Assembly (NCBI GenBank): GCA_030040815.1
Contig: JASHSZ010000137.1
Span: forward strand, 1 to 13,406
Length of the DNA stretch: 13,406 nucleotides
Direction of reading: 5' to 3'
Source: Streptosporangiaceae bacterium
GTDB lineage: Bacteria; Actinomycetota; Actinomycetes; Streptosporangiales; Streptosporangiaceae
The notes under the pieces were generated by a model. That model was not told the origin of the DNA, ran no database searches, and saw only the letters and a program-made list of their open reading frames with translations. Each line of letters starts with the position of its first letter. The stretch's first letter is position 1. Shown here in pieces: positions 11,466 through 13,406 of the stretch. A program made the position numbers and the translations under genes.

Positions 11466-13406
11466 TCAAGGCTGCAGACGAGCCGGAGACGTGCCGCGGA
11501 CGGGCTGGTAGCCGCCGAAGCTCGACTCGAGCACGCCCTCGCCGCCGGTCAGACCCGGTAGTTGCCGGTGGAGGGCGTGCACCGCGGCCGACGGCAGGAC
11601 TGCCTCGACTACCGCTAGGTCGCGGACCGGCGCCCCGGCGCGGACCGCGGCGCCGAGACGGGCTAGCGCTGATAGCACGGAGCGGAGCCGGTTGGCCGGG
11701 ATCTCCACGCGGACCTGGGCCATGGGTTCGCAGACGACGGTGCCCGCGCGCTCGAGAGCCTGCGACAACACCATCGGAGTCAGCTTGCGGAAGTCGGCGC
11801 TGGTGGTCCGCGGCGTAGCGAGCACCTGCTTCGCCGGGCCGTCGCCCACGTAGTAATCGCAGTCAGTCATGGTCACCAGGCAGTCAGTGACCTGCCAGCC
11901 GTAGCGGCCAGCGCGCAGCGCCTGCTCGACGTACGCGGTCATGGCCTGCGCAAAGCTGCGCGCATCCTTGTAGATGTACAGCGGGATGGTGCGCGGATCG
12001 ATATCCAGGCGGAAGCCAATGCCCGATCCGGCGGCCGCGGGCGCTACCGTCAGCCCGATCGTGGCCGAGTAAGGGTGATCGTCTGACTGCAGTGTCTCGA
12101 GCGCGCTGCCGGTTCCGGCCGGCCGTTCGATGTAGATCGTTGTGGTCTCGCGGAACGTCACCTCTATGCCGTAGTCGTCGGCCAGCGTTGCCTGGATGAC
12201 TTCCTTCTGGACCTCCCCGTAGAGCGACACCGAGATCTCCCGCCGTTCGTCGTCCTGGCGGAGGCTGATCAGCGGATCCTGCTCGGCGAGCTGGCCCAGA
12301 GCTGCGCGCAGCCTGCCAGCGTCGGCGGGATCGCACGCGACCACGACGGACTCCAGCGTCGGCGGCGGAAACTGGCGGGCGGTGCCGTTCGGCGCTGAGC
12401 AGCCGATGCTGTCACCGATCTGGACCTGGCTCAGGCCCCAGAGCTTGCCGATCTGGCCAGCTTCCACGCATGCGCGCGGGGTTGCCGGTCCGCGGTCAAA
12501 GACCGCCAGCGCGGTGACTTTGTCCTGCAGGTTCGCGCCGAACCGAAGCCGCTCCCGCACCCGCACCGTCCCCGAGAACAGGCGAATGTAGGCGATCTTC
12601 TCCCCGCTGCCGCCACGCTCAATCTTGAACACGCTGCCTGCTGCCGATCCGCCGGGATCGCCGCCGGCGGCCGGCAGCAACTCGGTGATCCCGCTGGTGA
12701 GACCGGCGACGCCCGCTCCGGTCATGGCCGAGCCGTAGAAAACCGGGTGCACGAGTGCCCGTCGCGTCTGCACCGCAAGCTCAGCCCGGAGTGAACCGTA
12801 AGGAATGCCGTGCTGATCGGTCACGAACGCGGAAAGCAAGCCGTCGTCCCGGTCGGCCAGCAGCTCAGTCAGCCTGAGCCGGAAGTCGTCATCGCCCGGG
12901 CCCGCGGGCCTGACGCTGGCGTGATGCGTCCCGGCGCCGTGCACCGAGCCCATCGCAATGACGGCCAGTCGCAGGCGCGCGCGGATCTCCCGCAGCACGC
13001 GCTCTGGGTCGGCGCCAGGCCGGTCGATCTTGTTCACGAACAGCAGCGCCGGGATGCCCAGCCGCTGCAGGGATCGCATCAGGATTGTCGTCTGCGGCTG
13101 GACGCCCTCGACGGCGGAGATGACGAGCACGGCGCCGTCCAGCACGCCGAGCACGCGCTCGACCTCGGCGATGAAGTCGGGGTGGCCGGGCGTGTCGATC
13201 AGGTTGACCGCGACGTCCCCGATCCCGAACGCAGCGACGGCCGACTTGATCGTGATGCCGCGCTGACGCTCCAGCGCAAGCGAGTCGGTCTGCGTCGTCC
13301 CGGCGTCGACGCTGCCGAGCTCGCCAATGACATGCGCGGCGTACAGCAGCCGCTCTGTCAGCGTGGTCTTACCGGCGTCTACATGTGCCAGGATGCCAAG
13401 GTTGAG
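11466..13406 (-). CDS. otrA-like: Otr(A)/Tet(M)-type ribosomal protection GTPase (5' end cut by the window)
   Basis: An EF-G-like translational GTPase of the class that displaces tetracycline from the ribosome. The visible 646 residues begin LNLGILAHVDAGKTTLTERL, containing G1. RQRGITIKSA gives G2 (49-53), LIDTPGHPDF gives G3 (71-75), NKID gives G4 at 125-128 and GSAMTG the G5 region near 225-230. The C-terminal half has LYGEVQKEVIQATLADDYGI, then YGWQVTDCLVTMTDCDYYVG and SADFRKLTPMVLSQALERAG, features of ribosomal protection proteins that differ from elongation factor G. The end, PGLTGGEGVLESSFGGYQPV, also fits. Known Otr(A) proteins begin only a few residues before LNLGILAHVD, so almost the whole gene is present and the start codon lies just beyond base 13406. 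It converges on the exporter gene. A housekeeping paralogue is less likely given the C-terminal motifs. Confidence 0.88.
   Translation of the reverse strand, partial: LNLGILAHVDAGKTTLTERLLYAAHVIGELGSVDAGTTQTDSLALERQRGITIKSAVAAFGIGDVAVNLIDTPGHPDFIAEVERVLGVLDGAVLVISAVEGVQPQTTILMRSLQRLGIPALLFVNKIDRPGADPERVLREIRARLRLAVIAMGSVHGAGTHHASVRPAGPGDDDFRLRLTELLADRDDGLLSAFVTDQHGIPYGSLRAELAVQTRRALVHPVFYGSAMTGAGVAGLTSGITELLPAAGGDPGGSAAGSVFKIERGGSGEKIAYIRLFSGTVRVRERLRFGANLQDKVTALAVFDRGPATPRACVEAGQIGKLWGLSQVQIGDSIGCSAPNGTARQFPPPTLESVVVACDPADAGRLRAALGQLAEQDPLISLRQDDERREISVSLYGEVQKEVIQATLADDYGIEVTFRETTTIYIERPAGTGSALETLQSDDHPYSATIGLTVAPAAAGSGIGFRLDIDPRTIPLYIYKDARSFAQAMTAYVEQALRAGRYGWQVTDCLVTMTDCDYYVGDGPAKQVLATPRTTSADFRKLTPMVLSQALERAGTVVCEPMAQVRVEIPANRLRSVLSALARLGAAVRAGAPVRDLAVVEAVLPSAAVHALHRQLPGLTGGEGVLESSFGGYQPVRGTSPARLQP

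Overview
The window is high-GC DNA with strongly GC-biased third codon positions, frequent GTG starts, ATGA-type overlaps and protein families (GT39 membrane glycosyltransferase, Otr(A)-like ribosomal protection protein, VapBC) typical of a filamentous actinobacterium of the Streptomyces/Streptosporangiales kind. The exact taxon cannot be fixed from this sequence. No rRNA, tRNA, CRISPR array or intact transposase was seen.

Left part (1-1000): the tail of an unidentified plus-strand gene, then a gene graveyard. A minus-strand SAM-dependent methyltransferase survives as three homologous pieces in different frames, with its SAM-binding core lost. Next is a frameshifted small toxin-like gene with a 35-codon partner downstream. 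Then come two intact plus-strand genes in tandem: a polyprenyl-phosphate-type GT2 glycosyltransferase (GTG start at 1016) and a left-handed beta-helix acyltransferase.

Middle-left (2530-4590): a vapB antitoxin followed by a vapC whose reading frame is broken by what looks like a one-base loss just after the start codon. The 3' end of vapC and about 100 bp after it recur about 1.26 kb downstream. This pair of direct repeats, plus a 14-bp inverted repeat inside it, brackets a single minus-strand peptidase E (S51) family gene.

Middle (4588-9111): a GNAT acetyltransferase (minus), a large GT39 membrane glycosyltransferase (plus), an SDR oxidoreductase (minus) and a class I methyltransferase (plus). 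The GNAT and the methyltransferase both lack a Shine-Dalgarno sequence and have a -10-like hexamer exactly 6 nt before the start codon, suggesting leaderless mRNAs. GT2 could make the lipid-linked sugar that a GT39 enzyme uses, but this link is inferred only from family knowledge.

Right part (9400-13406): a compact resistance-type module. An ArsR-like regulator and an MFS exporter form a 4-nt-overlapping operon, preceded by a recognisable promoter whose -10 overlaps a 15-bp palindrome (probable autorepression). Converging on it with a 31-bp gap is an Otr(A)/Tet(M)-type ribosomal protection GTPase, missing only a few N-terminal codons at the window edge. Efflux and ribosome protection side by side suggest tetracycline-like resistance, but the exporter's substrate is not shown by the sequence.
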